This document shows, piece after piece, positions 1-11,269 of a stretch of DNA of 64,000 bases. Position numbers and translations under genes: made by a program. Source of the DNA: Clitoria ternatea (taxonomy: Eukaryota > Streptophyta > Magnoliopsida > Fabales > Fabaceae); the NCBI GenBank assembly GCA_037962975.1, contig CM075669.1, positions 113,848,501 through 113,912,500 on the forward strand, in the 5' to 3' direction. Below the pieces are notes generated by a model that saw only the letters and a program-made list of their open reading frames with translations, had not been told where the DNA came from and ran no database searches. The first letter of the stretch is position 1. Every line of letters starts with the position of its first letter.

Positions 1-833
1 CAGGAGGCAGATTGTATGGGGTCAGTATGACTGGCAAACAAGAGTACGCTCTTCCATATTGATCGAACGGGTTAAACCCATCAGTATATAAGCTAATTCA
101 TACATTGCGTGGCTCGCCTAAAAAGTCCGAATACAGCTCATCCAAACACATCCATGCTTTCCTGTCGGAAGGATGGCACAGAAGACCCTTCTGTGTTCGG
201 TTCAGAGCATGCCAACGCATGTGTTTTGCCGTGGATAATGAGGCGTACAGCCGTTGAAGACGTGGTGTTATGGGGAAGTACCATATTTTCTTCCTGGCCA
301 TCCTAGTTACTTTCTCTCTCCTTTTAGCAGTTTTGTAGCGTTCCTCATTACAATGTACATATTTTGTGACCTTCTTGTCTGCAAACTCATTTCTAAACAG
401 CATACACCCGCCAACACAACACTCTATCTTCACACAACCCAACCCCAGGTTTGCCACTCTTTTCTTAGCATGGCACAGGTTTGATGGCATTCGATGATTA
501 CTAGGCATGGTGGAACCCATCAGATCAACCATCCTATTAAAATAACCTCCTGAAAGATTATAATCTGCCTTTAGGCTTAAAGCAGCTAGGGAGGCGGATA
601 ATTCAGTGTCACTGTCATACCCATCCCACAATGGAGTTTGAGCCGTCGCTAACAAATCATAAAACCTCTTCACCTCCGGATTAGGATCCTCCTCTATATT
701 GTCATCCTCATTCCCTGGTTGGTCATCATGTTGTAGCATATATCCAGTGGAGGGTCCAACATGATCCATCACCATCTGCTCTATGATGTTATACGTATCC
801 CTATTCCCTCCGACCTCATAGTAAGACTGTTGA
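1..833 (-). pseudogene. CACTA (En/Spm) TNPD-type transposase fragment (element J)
   Basis: Part of the large transposase of a CACTA DNA transposon, which in this family binds and cuts the element ends. Reading leftwards from about 833, the frame runs through an acidic linker and then the cysteine-containing block (GLGCVKIECCVGGCMLF). It continues through the conserved run WYFPITPRLQRLYAS and HMRWHA to GEPRNV. A TGA at about 95-97 follows, where the family has arginine. The same frame resumes after this stop with TDGFNPF and YNLPP, both hallmarks of the transposase_21 family, up to the window edge. The codons just upstream of the first Met are also in frame, so the coding region was cut at about 833, where unrelated LTR-like DNA begins. 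The gene is broken by one nonsense codon and truncated on the right. Family assignment is secure; the full extent is unknown because the window ends. Confidence 0.9.
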
Positions 834-3800
834 TATTTTAAAAAAAATTTATTTGGTGTAATTCGATGTTCACATACTCGTAAGGACTTTATCGCGATTG
901 GACAAACGAAAAGAAAGTTAGAAAATTTAGCGTTTAGGCGGGCTTGGTTTCGTTTGATATGGTTGTATTAATTAATTTTAATTTCGTGATGTTTTTATGT
1001 AATTTGTAAAATTATTTTCCGGTAAGCCCTGCTATTAGGAATTTAATTTACCGTTCATATGTCATCGAAATCGTCCTAGGAATATCGCATATCTTGGGAA
1101 AAATAATCGATCGGATAGTTAACAATGTCTTTTTACCAATTTATAGAAGCAATGCTATTTTTTAATAAAAGAAATACAATAACTAAATTAATTAAATGAA
1201 TTAGTATTTACTTAGAAAGTTTCATCTGAAAGAGACTTTATTAAAAAGTTTTTAACTTAGGCCCAAATAGGCTTATTAAGTAAAATGAAGAAAATAAAAG
1301 TAAAATTTTGGATTGAAGTAGAAAAGAATTTAACAACAAATCTAGTCATCACTTTTGTGACTACTTAGAAGAAAAGAAATGACAGCCTTATAAATTTTGG
1401 AAAAAGAACTAGAGTTACAAAAAGGAAAGGATTTTTTTTTGAATTAAGAAACTTAAGATGAAAAGAGACGATAGGATTATATACTTAAAATAAATTAAGC
1501 CCAAAAATGTAGAATTTTAAAAGGAAATGGTACTATGTTAGAAATTTTTAAAGAGCCATTAGAGGGAGTTGTATGTCTATGATAAGTTAGCTAGTAACTA
1601 AGAGACAGACTTTTGAATATAATCGTCGCTAAACTTGAAAATAAATAGTACTCACCAATTAACTAGTGACTTTCGGAAACTAGGCAATATCACCCTAAGT
1701 TGTGACGCCTGAGTGATATCTAAGAATTAACAACCAAATAGTTATCAGGCAAAAGAGAATTATGTGCAGTTAAGGAAGCGAATTAAGTAAATTAATCACT
1801 AAAGAAAGGAATTATAGAACCTAGTAAATTTACGTTTAAGAAGGATATCGTAACATAAGGAATTAAGTAGAATATAAGAGATTAATTGGGGACAAAAAGA
1901 ATTGACGACCAAGAAAATGAAGTACTTAAATAACAAAACCCACCTAGATCCCTAAGTATTAAATGGTCAATCATAGAATAAATAAAATATGGTTAGTCAA
2001 AACAATATAATTGCGGAAGCAATCTAGATGAAGTAGTGACAGATAAATAAGAAAATAAAAAGATTATAGAATTTAATTGAAAGGAAATAAAATATCACTA
2101 AAATCATTGTCAGGATATAAAGGATTAGTGGCCCATTTGTGATCAAGAAAATAAGATTAATAACATTGTCCACTTAGATTAGAAAAAGGGAAATAACTAA
2201 TTAGTCATTTGATGATAACTAAAGAGTTCATAATTGGGCCTCACGAGGTTGTATTAAGGGAGTAATCATACGTAAGTAAATAGAGAATGCTCAGCAAGTG
2301 GAGAAATGAAAAATAGAGATATTGAACTAAACGGTATACCCTTAGTGATAAATTAAATTAAGGAAATGCCAATAACATGAATTGTATAAATGGTAACACT
2401 TATGTCTAGTAAACTTTTGGTGACGATAAGTGCGTAATTACTTGCTAAGTCATGGTAATGATGAAGAATAAAATTTACATCATAGGTACTTAATATTACA
2501 TGTAATATAACACTTGTTGGTTGACTGATTATGTGACATGATGGGATATGTGACTGTGAATGATTGTGTACATAAATATATGTGTGATAGTTACGTGATG
2601 AATATGGTATAATGCATTGTATTTTGTGATGTTGTATACTTGTTGATGTGGTATGGTTGTGAATATTATATGATGCATGAATAACAAGATGAGGAAATTA
2701 TAGATAAAAATTTGGAAAAGGGTATCCGTAGGGGTCTCGGAATGATTAAATATAAAAGTATGTGAGACTCGGATCCGAGATGAAATGTGGGCGTTGAAGC
2801 GCCAATGTACCCAAATTGTTGAGAAAGTGTAAAACCTCACTTCATTCCTAAGTGTTGAGCACGTTACTATAATAAAGAAAATGAGAAAATTTGGTTACAC
2901 TGAGTAAAGAAAAGGACTCGATATTAGGAATAGAGGGGAGTCATTTGGGGGACCCTATCGAGGACCATTGAATAAAAATGAATTATTGAATTATGCATCA
3001 TGAATTGGAGTTGAGGAGGGATGTTGGAAAAATCCCTTAGAGCATACAGTGAGGGGTACATTGAAGAATCTGCCGCGCCTCGATACCCGAGGGTAGTCTA
3101 GGGAGTATCACCGGAGGCGAGAATTCCAAGTGGCATCGGATTCGCGCCCGTTGTCGGACAACCCGTAGCAAACTCTGGTATACTTCAACAAGAGACGGGA
3201 TTTTCTATGACCGTGAAGTACCCGTTCTGTGGTGATGTGTGATATGTGTGATTGGACATTTTGATATTGGGACTGAGAGTCCTTACCCATTTATGAAAAC
3301 CAGAATGAGGAGAGCTTCGGTCGCTCTAGTTGGGGAGGGGAGATAAGGATGGCGTTGTTGTGCACATGGATATTGTATATGAGATTATTGAGGAGGAGAT
3401 GGGCCCACATGCATCATGATGACTAATAAAAGATTTGAATAACGAAATGAATTCATGCATTGCATTACTATGTTGAAATTATGATTGCTTGTTGTTTAAA
3501 TATGATCTTATAGATATTAGTAACCTTGAGAGATGACTGGGAAGATGGGAATGTTCAGATAAGATGAAGAGTGGTGAGATAACTTAGAGTGTATTTTAGG
3601 AATCCCAAAGAGAGCGGGTGGGACTTGATCTTGGATTGTTTTTGTTGTATGTGGGCAGGTGTTGATGAGACACCTTCCCGATTGTTGTGGATGTGAAGAC
3701 TCACCCTTACGCTAATTTTTCCAGATATCGTGGGGATGAAGGCAGACTTCAGAATGAAGATCACCCGAGTTCTTCTTGGATAGAGGACGGTAAAATTAGG

Positions 3801-3929
3801 ATAGATTATTTTATTTTCATTTATGGGAGCCTGCGTGCCCCTTCACTTTCTGTATGTACTATTACTATTACGACCATGTCTTATATATATGTTGTATATA
3901 AGGTGTATCTATCCCACCCTAGGTTTTGG
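834..3929. repeat. Non-coding LTR-like DNA between CACTA J and Sirevirus A
   Basis: About 3.1 kb of AT-rich DNA without a credible reading frame. A more GC-rich stretch of direct-repeat-poor DNA lies at about 3060-3340. Texture and composition resemble the long LTRs F and E in this window, with short oligo-A and AATTAA-rich runs followed by a GC-richer middle. I could not find TG/CA ends or a target-site duplication, so the boundaries are only where recognised neighbours stop. Most likely a truncated Ty3/gypsy LTR. The short ORFs within it show no recognisable domain. Confidence 0.4.
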
Positions 3930-4546
3930 GTATTTTAGGTTTTGGGTGGTTGGTTCCCACTTAAATCTATCTTTTTAGTGGTGTTTCCCACTTCTTGAAT
4001 CGATTTAGGGCATTCTGATTTATGCATTTTAGAGTTCCAGATTCGTATGAATTGATTCAGGCCTTGTTGAATCGATTCAAACATTTTTGTTCGGGGTTCC
4101 TGGGCTTGCATCTTCGTGTGAATCGATTCAGGGTAATGGTGAATCGATTCATGACATGCTGTTTTCAATTTTGGTGACTTCCAGGGCTGTGAATCGATTC
4201 AGGGTCATGGTGAATCGATTCATGACATGTTGCTTCTAATTTTGGTGACTTCCAGGGCTGTGAATCGATTCATTCATGTGTGAATCGATTCAGACATTGC
4301 ATTTTGATGTTTTTCCATGCCTGATGGTCTTTCCTTGATGGGTTATGATCCATGGTTGTTTTCCTTTGTCTTTGTGCATTGGTTTCTTGATTTCTTGACC
4401 TTGTTGAAACATTTTCTTCATGATTTCTTGAGTTTCTTGATTTTATATATCAACTTTGATTGTTTCATTTGTTTTTGATTCATGAAGATCTTGTAATGCT
4501 TGTGCCTTTGTCATTATCAAAAACTTGTTAATAACATGTAAATACA
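3930..4546 (-). repeat. Truncated 3' LTR of Sirevirus A
   Basis: Matches the right LTR at 11203-11839. It starts at the shared GTATTTTAGGTTTTGGGTGG and ends at the LTR terminus (TGTATTTACATG on the minus strand). The R-U5 side of about 800 bp is missing where LTR-like DNA begins. It carries a palindrome array at 3996-4292. That array lacks one 20-bp unit present in the right LTR at about 11272-11291. Confidence 0.85.
3996..4292. repeat. TGAATCGATTCA palindrome array in the U3 of LTR A (left copy)
   Basis: Several perfect or one-off copies of the 12-bp palindrome TGAATCGATTCA in pairs, separated by short unique spacers. The same arrangement occurs at the same distance from the LTR end in the right LTR and in LTRs B and C. 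Confidence 0.9.
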
Positions 4547-4571
4547 TTCTCCCCTTTTTTGATGATGACAA
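4508..4571 (-). promoter_or_regulatory. Polypurine tract of A inside an inverted repeat
   Basis: On the minus strand the tract AAAAAAGGGGAGAA abuts the LTR start TGTATTTACATG, which identifies it as the primer site for plus-strand DNA synthesis. The flanks form an inverted repeat: TTGTCATTATCAAAAA at 4508-4523 and TTTTTGATGATGACAA at 4556-4571, complementary at 15 of 16 positions. Tract and LTR start therefore lie in or at the loop of a possible hairpin. The same layout is present in elements B and D. Confidence 0.8.
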
Positions 4572-4767
4572 CCAATGGCCATCTCTTGGGGTGTTAATAT
4601 CAATAATTTTAAAGAAGCAATGATAAAGAATTATTTGAAAATCAGAGTGAGTTTTCCTTTGTTTATCAAGTCTTCCTTATCTACCCCTTGTTTTTCAATT
4701 TGATATTCATCTTTAAAAAAACAATGTATCTTGAATTTCTAAAGTCTCTCTCTTGAATTTCTAAAGT

Positions 4768-4860
4768 CTCTCTCCCTTTGTTTCTTTATCCCCCTTTGTT
4801 TCTTTCAAATATCTTATCCCCTTTTGTTTCTTTCAAGTATCTCTCCCCCTTTGTCATTAT
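4768..4860 (-). repeat. Additional tandem polypurine tracts of A
   Basis: On the minus strand, three to four purine tracts of the type AAAGGGGGA or AAAAGGGGA occur in succession, two of them inside near-identical units (GAAACAAAGGGGGATA and GAAACAAAAGGGGATA) about 28 bp apart. Multiple polypurine tracts upstream of the 3' LTR are usual in Sireviruses. Whether any of these primes synthesis cannot be told from sequence. Confidence 0.75.
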
Positions 4861-5116
4861 CAAAAACAAATTCAGGGAATAATTAACCAAGCGTGTAAAT
4901 AGGATAATTAACCAAACGAAAACGATCACATCGCGCATCAAAATGATCAAACAAATATGACATCCAAACAGATATAACATTTAAGCAAATAACCATCCAA
5001 ACAAGTAATGGAATCAGTGTCAAGTGAAAAACCAAAATAAAAGCCTCAGAAGGGCAGCCAAGTCTGAACATAAAAAGCAACTAATTTTCAAGCAAAATCA
5101 TAAAGTAAAAAGCCAA

Positions 5117-6169
5117 TCAAGGCTGAGGAAAGTGAATGCTGGAAATCTGAGTGGCAAGCTCGGTGTAGCGTTCTTCCATGTTGGCTTCAAGCTTGTCCAG
5201 GCGAGAGTTGAAGTTTGCTTCCATGATATCCAGGCACTGATCCAAGTGGGCAGTGATCCTAGCAAACAAGTCATCAGTAGGAGCGGGTGGAGGAGGAGGA
5301 TGAGCAGCATCTTTAGCATCATTACGAGGGCAGCGAAGAAATTGCCATAACCCGTGATACTCAATGATGTTCATCTTTGTGAGATGAGATTTTCCAATTG
5401 GTGCTTTGGGTCCTACAATTTCCTTCACTTCATTTTTCAAGTCCACCTTGTAGTGGCGTAGTGGCTTTGTGATTAGGACAGCATATGGGAGGCGAGCAAG
5501 ATTCTGAGCCTCAATCATATGGTGCCTTACAACATCAATCCAATTAATTTCTTTTTGATTGATGATGGCCCAGAGCAACAAGATTTGTGCCTCACTCAAT
5601 CTTGCATAATTTCCATTGGAAGGAAGGAGAATTTTCACCATGACATAATGCAAAAGGCGGTGGTCAAGGCTTAGAGTGCCAACGGTGCTAGAGGGAGCGG
5701 CAAGGTTGAAGAAGGTTCTTGCCTCCAAAGGATTGTAGTTCCATGAAGGAGAGGGTTCTTTTCCATGGAATTGAGCATTGTTAAGAGGGAGCTTTCCAAC
5801 TTGATTTAGCACTTCATTGTCAAGAAGAATGGTTTTGCCTTTCACTTTGGCATAGTATCGAGCATCTTTAAGGTGCAATGTTGAATAGAAAACCCGAATC
5901 AATTCTGGATAGATGGAAACTTCCTCGAGAGCCATGAATCCTACTAGCTCTTGTTGGTGAAGAGTGTTAATAAGAGAAAGACCAGAAGATTCAAAGAATG
6001 GAACATCAAGCCAATGAGGGGAGATGAGGTGTTTTTCAGAAAAGGAGGTTTGGTATCTTTCCAACTTCTTTTGGGTAGAGAAGAACCTTGAGAGATCAGA
6101 AAATTGAGGGATGGTGGCACCGGCTACATTTGCTCTTTGTTTCTTTCTTGGTTGAGAGGAGGAAGCCAT
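5117..6169 (-). CDS. Extra ORF of Sirevirus A in the envelope position (plant transposon protein domain)
   Basis: Open frame of about 350 codons, starting at an ATG with a good plant context (A at -3, G at +4). The reading frame is open further upstream, but only from a TTG. The N-terminus has a basic, nuclear-signal-like PRKKQR. The middle, including HWLDVPFF, DARYYAKVKG and the region around INQKEINWIDVV, resembles the putative plant transposon protein domain often found in legume proteins. A proline run (PPPPPAP) precedes a helical, probably coiled-coil C-terminus (DQCLDIMEANFNSRLDKLE). I see no transmembrane segment or signal peptide downstream of this start, so it is not a convincing envelope glycoprotein. 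It lies downstream of pol on the same strand, with a palindrome array just upstream. It has no internal stop although gag and the 5' part of pol do. Function unknown; the domain call is from memory. Confidence 0.7.
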   Translation of the reverse strand: MASSSQPRKKQRANVAGATIPQFSDLSRFFSTQKKLERYQTSFSEKHLISPHWLDVPFFESSGLSLINTLHQQELVGFMALEEVSIYPELIRVFYSTLHLKDARYYAKVKGKTILLDNEVLNQVGKLPLNNAQFHGKEPSPSWNYNPLEARTFFNLAAPSSTVGTLSLDHRLLHYVMVKILLPSNGNYARLSEAQILLLWAIINQKEINWIDVVRHHMIEAQNLARLPYAVLITKPLRHYKVDLKNEVKEIVGPKAPIGKSHLTKMNIIEYHGLWQFLRCPRNDAKDAAHPPPPPAPTDDLFARITAHLDQCLDIMEANFNSRLDKLEANMEERYTELATQISSIHFPQP

Positions 6170-6310
6170 TGATAATGGAGATTTGGAGAAGAGGTTTGTA
6201 GATTGAGAGGGAGATGGTTTTAAAGAGAAGGAGGAGAAAAGTGTGAAGAATGATGAAGAAATGATGAGAAACGGACTCAATCAGCGTTAAAATGCACAAG
6301 AACCGTTGCG

Positions 6311-6602
6311 TGAATCAATTCAGAGGAAGCTTGAATCGATTCAACCATTACTGTTTGGGAATTTTAAGAGGCATCAGGGGTTTGAATCGATTCGAAGGGA
6401 GTGTGAATGGATTCGAACTTCTCTATTTGTGGAAAATGTTGAGCAATAGTGCTGTGAATCGATTCGAAGGGGTCATGAATCGATTCTGTTTTTAAAGAAA
6501 TTTGGACAATCAGGTATTTGAATCGATTCAAAGGGTGTGTGAATCGATTCACTCGATTCTGTTTTACTTCGAATTACATTTTTCCTTAGCTGAATCGATT
6601 CA
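6311..6602. repeat. TGAATCGATTCA palindrome array between pol and the extra ORF
   Basis: Perfect and near-perfect TGAATCGATTCA palindromes, the same motif as in the LTRs of A, B and C but here outside an LTR. The array lies directly upstream of the extra ORF on its coding strand. Elements B and D have no extra ORF and no array in this position. Confidence 0.9.
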
Positions 6603-6803
6603 AGGCATATCGTAACTCTTTTTAGATCATTAAAACTTCATTTTTATGAAAATCTTTGCCTCCTAATTCATCCAACCTATTGAGATCAACACAATACATA
6701 GTTTTCAACCACTTTATGACATATCTAAGGATTCTTAATCACAACATGAACACTAATCAATCAACACATTGAAAATCAAGTATTTGTCAGAAACATTTAT
6801 CAT

Positions 6804-8560
6804 TCAAATGCAATTGGATATGTCTAAAATTCCTAATTCTCTTCTAATATGAATGAATTGTTCTTTTGCTAATGGTTTGGTGAATATGTCTGCAAGTTGT
6901 TTAGAGGTTTCAACATGTTCAAGCACACAATCACCCTTTAATACATGATCCCTAATGAAATGATGTCGAATTTCAATATGTTTGGTTCTTGAAAGCATTA
7001 CAGGATTCTTTGAAATATTAATAGCACTTGTGTTATCACATTTAAGAGGCGCATGGTCTAGCATAACACCAAAGTCTAGGAGTTGTTGTCTCATCCAAAA
7101 GATTTGAGCACAATAACTACCAGCTGCAACATATTCTACCTCAGCTGTTGACAATGCAACACTTACTTGTTTCTTGCTATGCCAAGAAACAAGAGAACTA
7201 CCAAGCAAGTGACATGTTCCACTAGTGCTTTTCCTATCAAGCTTACATCCTGCAAAATCTGAATCAGAATATCCAACTAAAGTGCATTCAACCACTTTGG
7301 GGTACCATAACCCAACATTTTGAGTTCCAACGAGATATTTCATTATTCTTTTTACTGCAGTAAGGTGTGATTCTTTTGGACATGCTTGGTATCTAGCACA
7401 CATACAAACAGCAAACATGATATCCGGTCTATTTGTAGTTAAGTAAAGTAAGGATCCGATCATACCTCTATATTTTGTAAGTTCAACATCCTTACCCTTC
7501 TCATCCTTGTCCAAATAACATGAAGTGCCCATAGGTGTGGCAATGTCATTTGCCTTGTCCATGTTGAATTTCCTAAGCAATTCCTTGCAATACTTTGATT
7601 GACTAATGAAAGTGCCTTCATTAGTTTGCTTAATTTGCAGTCCAAGGAAGAAAGTAAGTTCCCCCATCATGGACATCTCAAATTCTTCCTGCATTAGCTT
7701 AGCAAACTCTTTGCACAACGATTCATTAGTAGCACCAAAGATTATATCATCAACATACACTTGAACCAATAGTATGTCATTTTTCTTGTGCTTGATGAAT
7801 AATGTTGTGTCAACCTTTCCTCTTTCAAAATTGTTTTCTAAAAGGAATTTACTTAATCTTTCATACCAAGCTCTTGGAGCTTGTTTTAAACCGTATAATG
7901 CTTTCTTTAGTTTGAAAACATGATTCGGAAATTGATAATTTTCAAAACCTAGAGGTTGATCAACATACACTTCCTCTTGAAGGTATCCATTCAAGAAAGC
8001 ACTTTTGACATCCATTTGGTACAATTTAAAATCCTTACAACATGCAAAGGCTAATAGTAATCTAATGGCTTCTAGCCTAGCTACGGGAGCATACGTCTCT
8101 TCATAATCAATGCCTTCTTCTTGATTATAACCCTTAGCTACTAGCCTAGCCTTATTCCTAGTAATTATACCATTTTCATCTAGTTTATTCCTAAACACCC
8201 ATTTTATTCCTATTATTTAGTGATCATTGGGTTTTGGCACAAGTTTCCAAACTTCATTTCTTTCAAATTGATTCAATTCTTCTTGCATGGCCAACATCCA
8301 ATGTTCATCAATAATAGCTTCATCAATGCATTTGGGTTCTATTTATGATACAAAGGCTAAATGATTACATGCATTCCTAATGGCGCTTCGAGTACTTACT
8401 CCTTTAGTCATTTCACCTATGACTTTGTCCAAGGGATGATCCTTCAAGGTGATCCATTGTTGTGGCTCCTCATGTTGTGTTGTTTCTCCTTCATTGTTGA
8501 CTTCTTCTTTTTCATTCAAATTCATTTCTTAGAATGTTCCAATGTTTCCAATGCCTAGAA
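6804..8560 (-). pseudogene. Sirevirus A pol remnant: reverse transcriptase and RNase H
   Basis: Encodes the copia-type polymerase that copies element RNA into DNA. From about 8198 to 6804 the frame is open for 464 codons. It contains the RT motifs YQMDVKSAFLNG, ALYGLKQAPRAWYERL and the catalytic YVDD (VYVDDIIFGAT). RNase H follows with ADIFTKPL and KHIEIRHHFIRDHV near the end. Upstream, in-frame stops at about 8219 and 8341 break the RT N-terminus and the linker before it. The region near 8525-8560 joins protease-type sequence directly to the post-integrase linker (NLNEKEE), so the pre-integrase and integrase core are deleted. The start of the 464-codon stretch is a GTG inside KWVFRNK and is not a true initiator. 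Family certain; protein not functional as it stands. Confidence 0.92.
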
Positions 8561-10339
8561 TTTTCCCTTTGGTGTTATCTCCATAGGTGACACTTCCTTT
8601 CCTTTTGGGAGTGAATGATGTGAATTTGCTTATGTCTCCCGTCAGGTGTTGCTTTCCTTGAAGCATACCTACAAAACAAGATTAGTTTAGAGAACTAGGT
8701 ACCCATTGTATGTTTGGTCCTTTTCAGTTAGTTTGTGGTAATGTCCCTTTGGGAACCCACACCTTTCTAATAACCTTGGTCCTAATTTTCTAACATTACA
8801 ATTTGAAGAGTTATGACCTTTAAAACCATAATGATTGCATCTCATGAAAGGTGATGATGATCTCCTAGGTGGTACAAAGAAGTTTTTGTAGTGTTTTTCC
8901 TTTGTGGTAGAGTTGTATCCTAAACCGGTTTTATCAAACATACATCTTTGGTTTCCAAGTAATATATTTAAGTTATCTCTATCTTTTGTAAATTTTTCTA
9001 ATGTTTTATTTAAATCTAAGACTTTCTTTTCTAGATCAACACATTTATTAAAGTATTCACATTGTTTTGTCCTAGAGCATGCTTGATCATTTTCTAATTT
9101 ATTTTTCAAACATTTATTTTCTTTACAAACTTCTATAAGATCCATCTCAAGCTGGTCAATGGTTTTTCTAGATACTTTATACTTACTAGAGAGCTTAACA
9201 AATTTATCATACAATTCTTCAAATGCATCTAGTAATTCATTCTTGTCTAAGTTAAGAAGGCTTACCTCATTTTCGTCTTCTTGATGATTTGCCATTAAGC
9301 ACAGATTTGCTTCTTCACTCTCGGACTCATCGGAGCTACTCATATTGTTTTCATCCCAAGCGATGTAGGCTCTTCTTCTTCCTCCTTTCTCCTTGTTCTT
9401 CTTCTTAAGGTTTGGGCAATCCGCCTTAAAGTGCCCTTCCTTGCCACATTCGAAACAACTTGGTGAAGAAGAGGATTCATTAGAAATTGGTTTCTTACCT
9501 TGGGGTTTAAAGTTCTTTTGGAATCTTTTGTTTTTCATGAACTTTCCAAATCTCTTCACAAACAAACCAAATTCTTTTTCTTCATCAAGGTCACTGCATG
9601 ATTCTTCTTCATGTGTAGAAGTGGCCTTGAGAGCTAAGCCTTTCTTCTTGGAGGATTTTTCTTCTTCCTCCGCTTGCTTTAAATCCCTTAGTTCTTGCTC
9701 TTACTCTTGAAGCTTTCCAAAGAGTGTGGCAAGAGACATCTCATTGATACTTGGGGATTGTTTAATGGCAGTAACAAGAGGTTGCCATTCCCTGCTAAGA
9801 CTTTTCAAAACTTTATGCACAAGCTCTTTGTTAGTATATACTTTTCCAAGAGTAATAAGGTGATTTATTATAAGTATAAATCTCTTTTGCATTTCTACAA
9901 TGGTTTCTCCGGAGTTTATCCTAAAACTCTCATATTGACTGGTTAAGGTACTAATCTTGGAGTCTTTTACATCACTAGTACCTTCATGGGTTACTTATAA
10001 AGTATCCCACATTTCCTTAGCCGTTTGACAAGTCATTACTCTAAAGAATTCATCGGGTCCTAAAGCAAGAGTAATGAGGTTTTTAGCCTTATAGTTGTAT
10101 TGAACTTTCTTTTCTTCATCATTAGTCCACTCATCCATAGGTTTCTCAACATTCTTCCCATTAATAGTATGCATGGGTATATATGGACCATTTTCAATGG
10201 CATTCCAAACTCTTAGATCAATGGATTGAATAAAAATTTTCATTCTTTCTTTCCAAAACGCATATCCTTCCCCATTAAAAGTGGGAGGTCTATTTGTGGC
10301 CCCACCCTCAGGAAAAAGGTTTAGAGAACTTGAGGCCAT
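8561..10339 (-). pseudogene. Sirevirus A gag (nucleocapsid polyprotein), broken
   Basis: Starts MASSSLNLFPEGG at 10339, about 45 bp inside the primer-binding site. The capsid-like region (FWKERMKIFIQSID, KKVQYNYKAKNLI) is followed by EFFRVMTCQTAKEMWDTL and a TAA at about 9995. The frame resumes to KLQE and stops again at about 9701. It reopens with FVKRFGKFMKNK, a CCHC zinc knuckle (CFECGKEGHFKADC), an acidic segment and a long coiled-coil stretch. A second knuckle-like motif (CNHYGFKGHNSSNC) follows. Both stops replace glutamine codons (CAA to TAA). A frameshift follows near the end, then the remains of the protease region (LTGDISKFTSFTPK). Comparison with C and B in this window places these breaks. 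It would bind element RNA and build the particle if intact; it cannot as seen. Confidence 0.9.
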
Positions 10340-10381
10340 CTCATATCTTGAAGCTGTTAAGCTTGATCTACTAAGAGTCAT

Positions 10382-10393
10382 GCTCTGATACCA
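10382..10393 (-). promoter_or_regulatory. Primer-binding site of A (initiator tRNA-Met)
   Basis: Reads TGGTATCAGAGC on the minus strand, complementary to the 3' end of plant initiator tRNA-Met. It lies 2 bp from the end of the 5' LTR (10396). Confidence 0.92.
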
Positions 10394-11130
10394 CTTGTTA
10401 TTCAAGTGGCCTCAATACTCAAAAGGGGGGGTGAATTGAGTTTTTAAAACTTTGCTTGGAATGTCTAAAGATTATGCAGGTGAAATCAAGTTTAATGCAA
10501 GAGATGATACAAAACAAGAGATGTATATGGCTGAGACAATTTGTCAAACACTTGGTGTGCAATATTCAAAGTTAACTAATTCAAGCAAGCTTAAGTATGT
10601 AAATCACAATCAACCAACACAAATCAATAAAGTGCAGTATGTGAACGTAAAAGAGTAAGGGAGAAGAGGTTGCAAACCAATTTAACGAGTTCCACCAATC
10701 CTAGTGTACATCTCGCCTTCAAGCAACCCACTTGAAGGATTTCCACTATTGAAGTTTAGAGATTACATGCTATGAGCAATTGCAGCTTCCTAGTGTCCCA
10801 CACTCAAGAACTCAATTCTCACTAGCACAAGGGTAACCCACCCAATCTCTCAAACTCTCAATACCCAAAGGTTGAACCCCAACCTTTGTGACCACTCAAC
10901 CTAGAGTGAATAAGCCTTTGTGTTTGGTGGTGTTTACAAGATATGAACTCTCTAAATAGAGTAGATGTACAGGTGAATGCTCTCTAAAATTTCTAGCTCT
11001 CAACAAGAGAGGATATACAAGTTAAATCTCAACTTTCAGAAAATGCAAAGATATAAACTCACTAAGAACAAGGAGGGAATGAAGAATTGATTGTCTCTTG
11101 CTTCTTGTGGTTGTGCTTGTGTTTCCCTTG

Positions 11131-11139
11131 CATTTATAG
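11131..11139 (-). promoter_or_regulatory. TATA box of LTR A
   Basis: CTATAAATG on the minus strand, between the palindrome array and R-U5. The equivalent element is CTATAAATAG in LTRs B, C, D and I. Confidence 0.65.
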
Positions 11140-11269
11140 AGCCTTGGTGCAGCTTCAAAGTCCTTCTAGCCATTGTAAGTAGCGGTTCCAGCTTGTCTTT
11201 GCGTATTTTAGGTTTTGGGTGGTTGGTTCCCACTTAAATCTGTCTTTTTAGTGGTGTTTCCCACTTCTT

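Noticed and set aside
5024..5364. ORFs overlapping the end of the extra ORF of A in other frames
   Set aside because: Shadow frames of the 350-codon ORF, which has the better start and codon continuity.
5117..6280. Hydrophobic N-terminus of the extra ORF as a signal peptide
   Set aside because: The hydrophobic stretch lies upstream of the first ATG (6169); the longer frame begins at a TTG and is unlikely to be translated.
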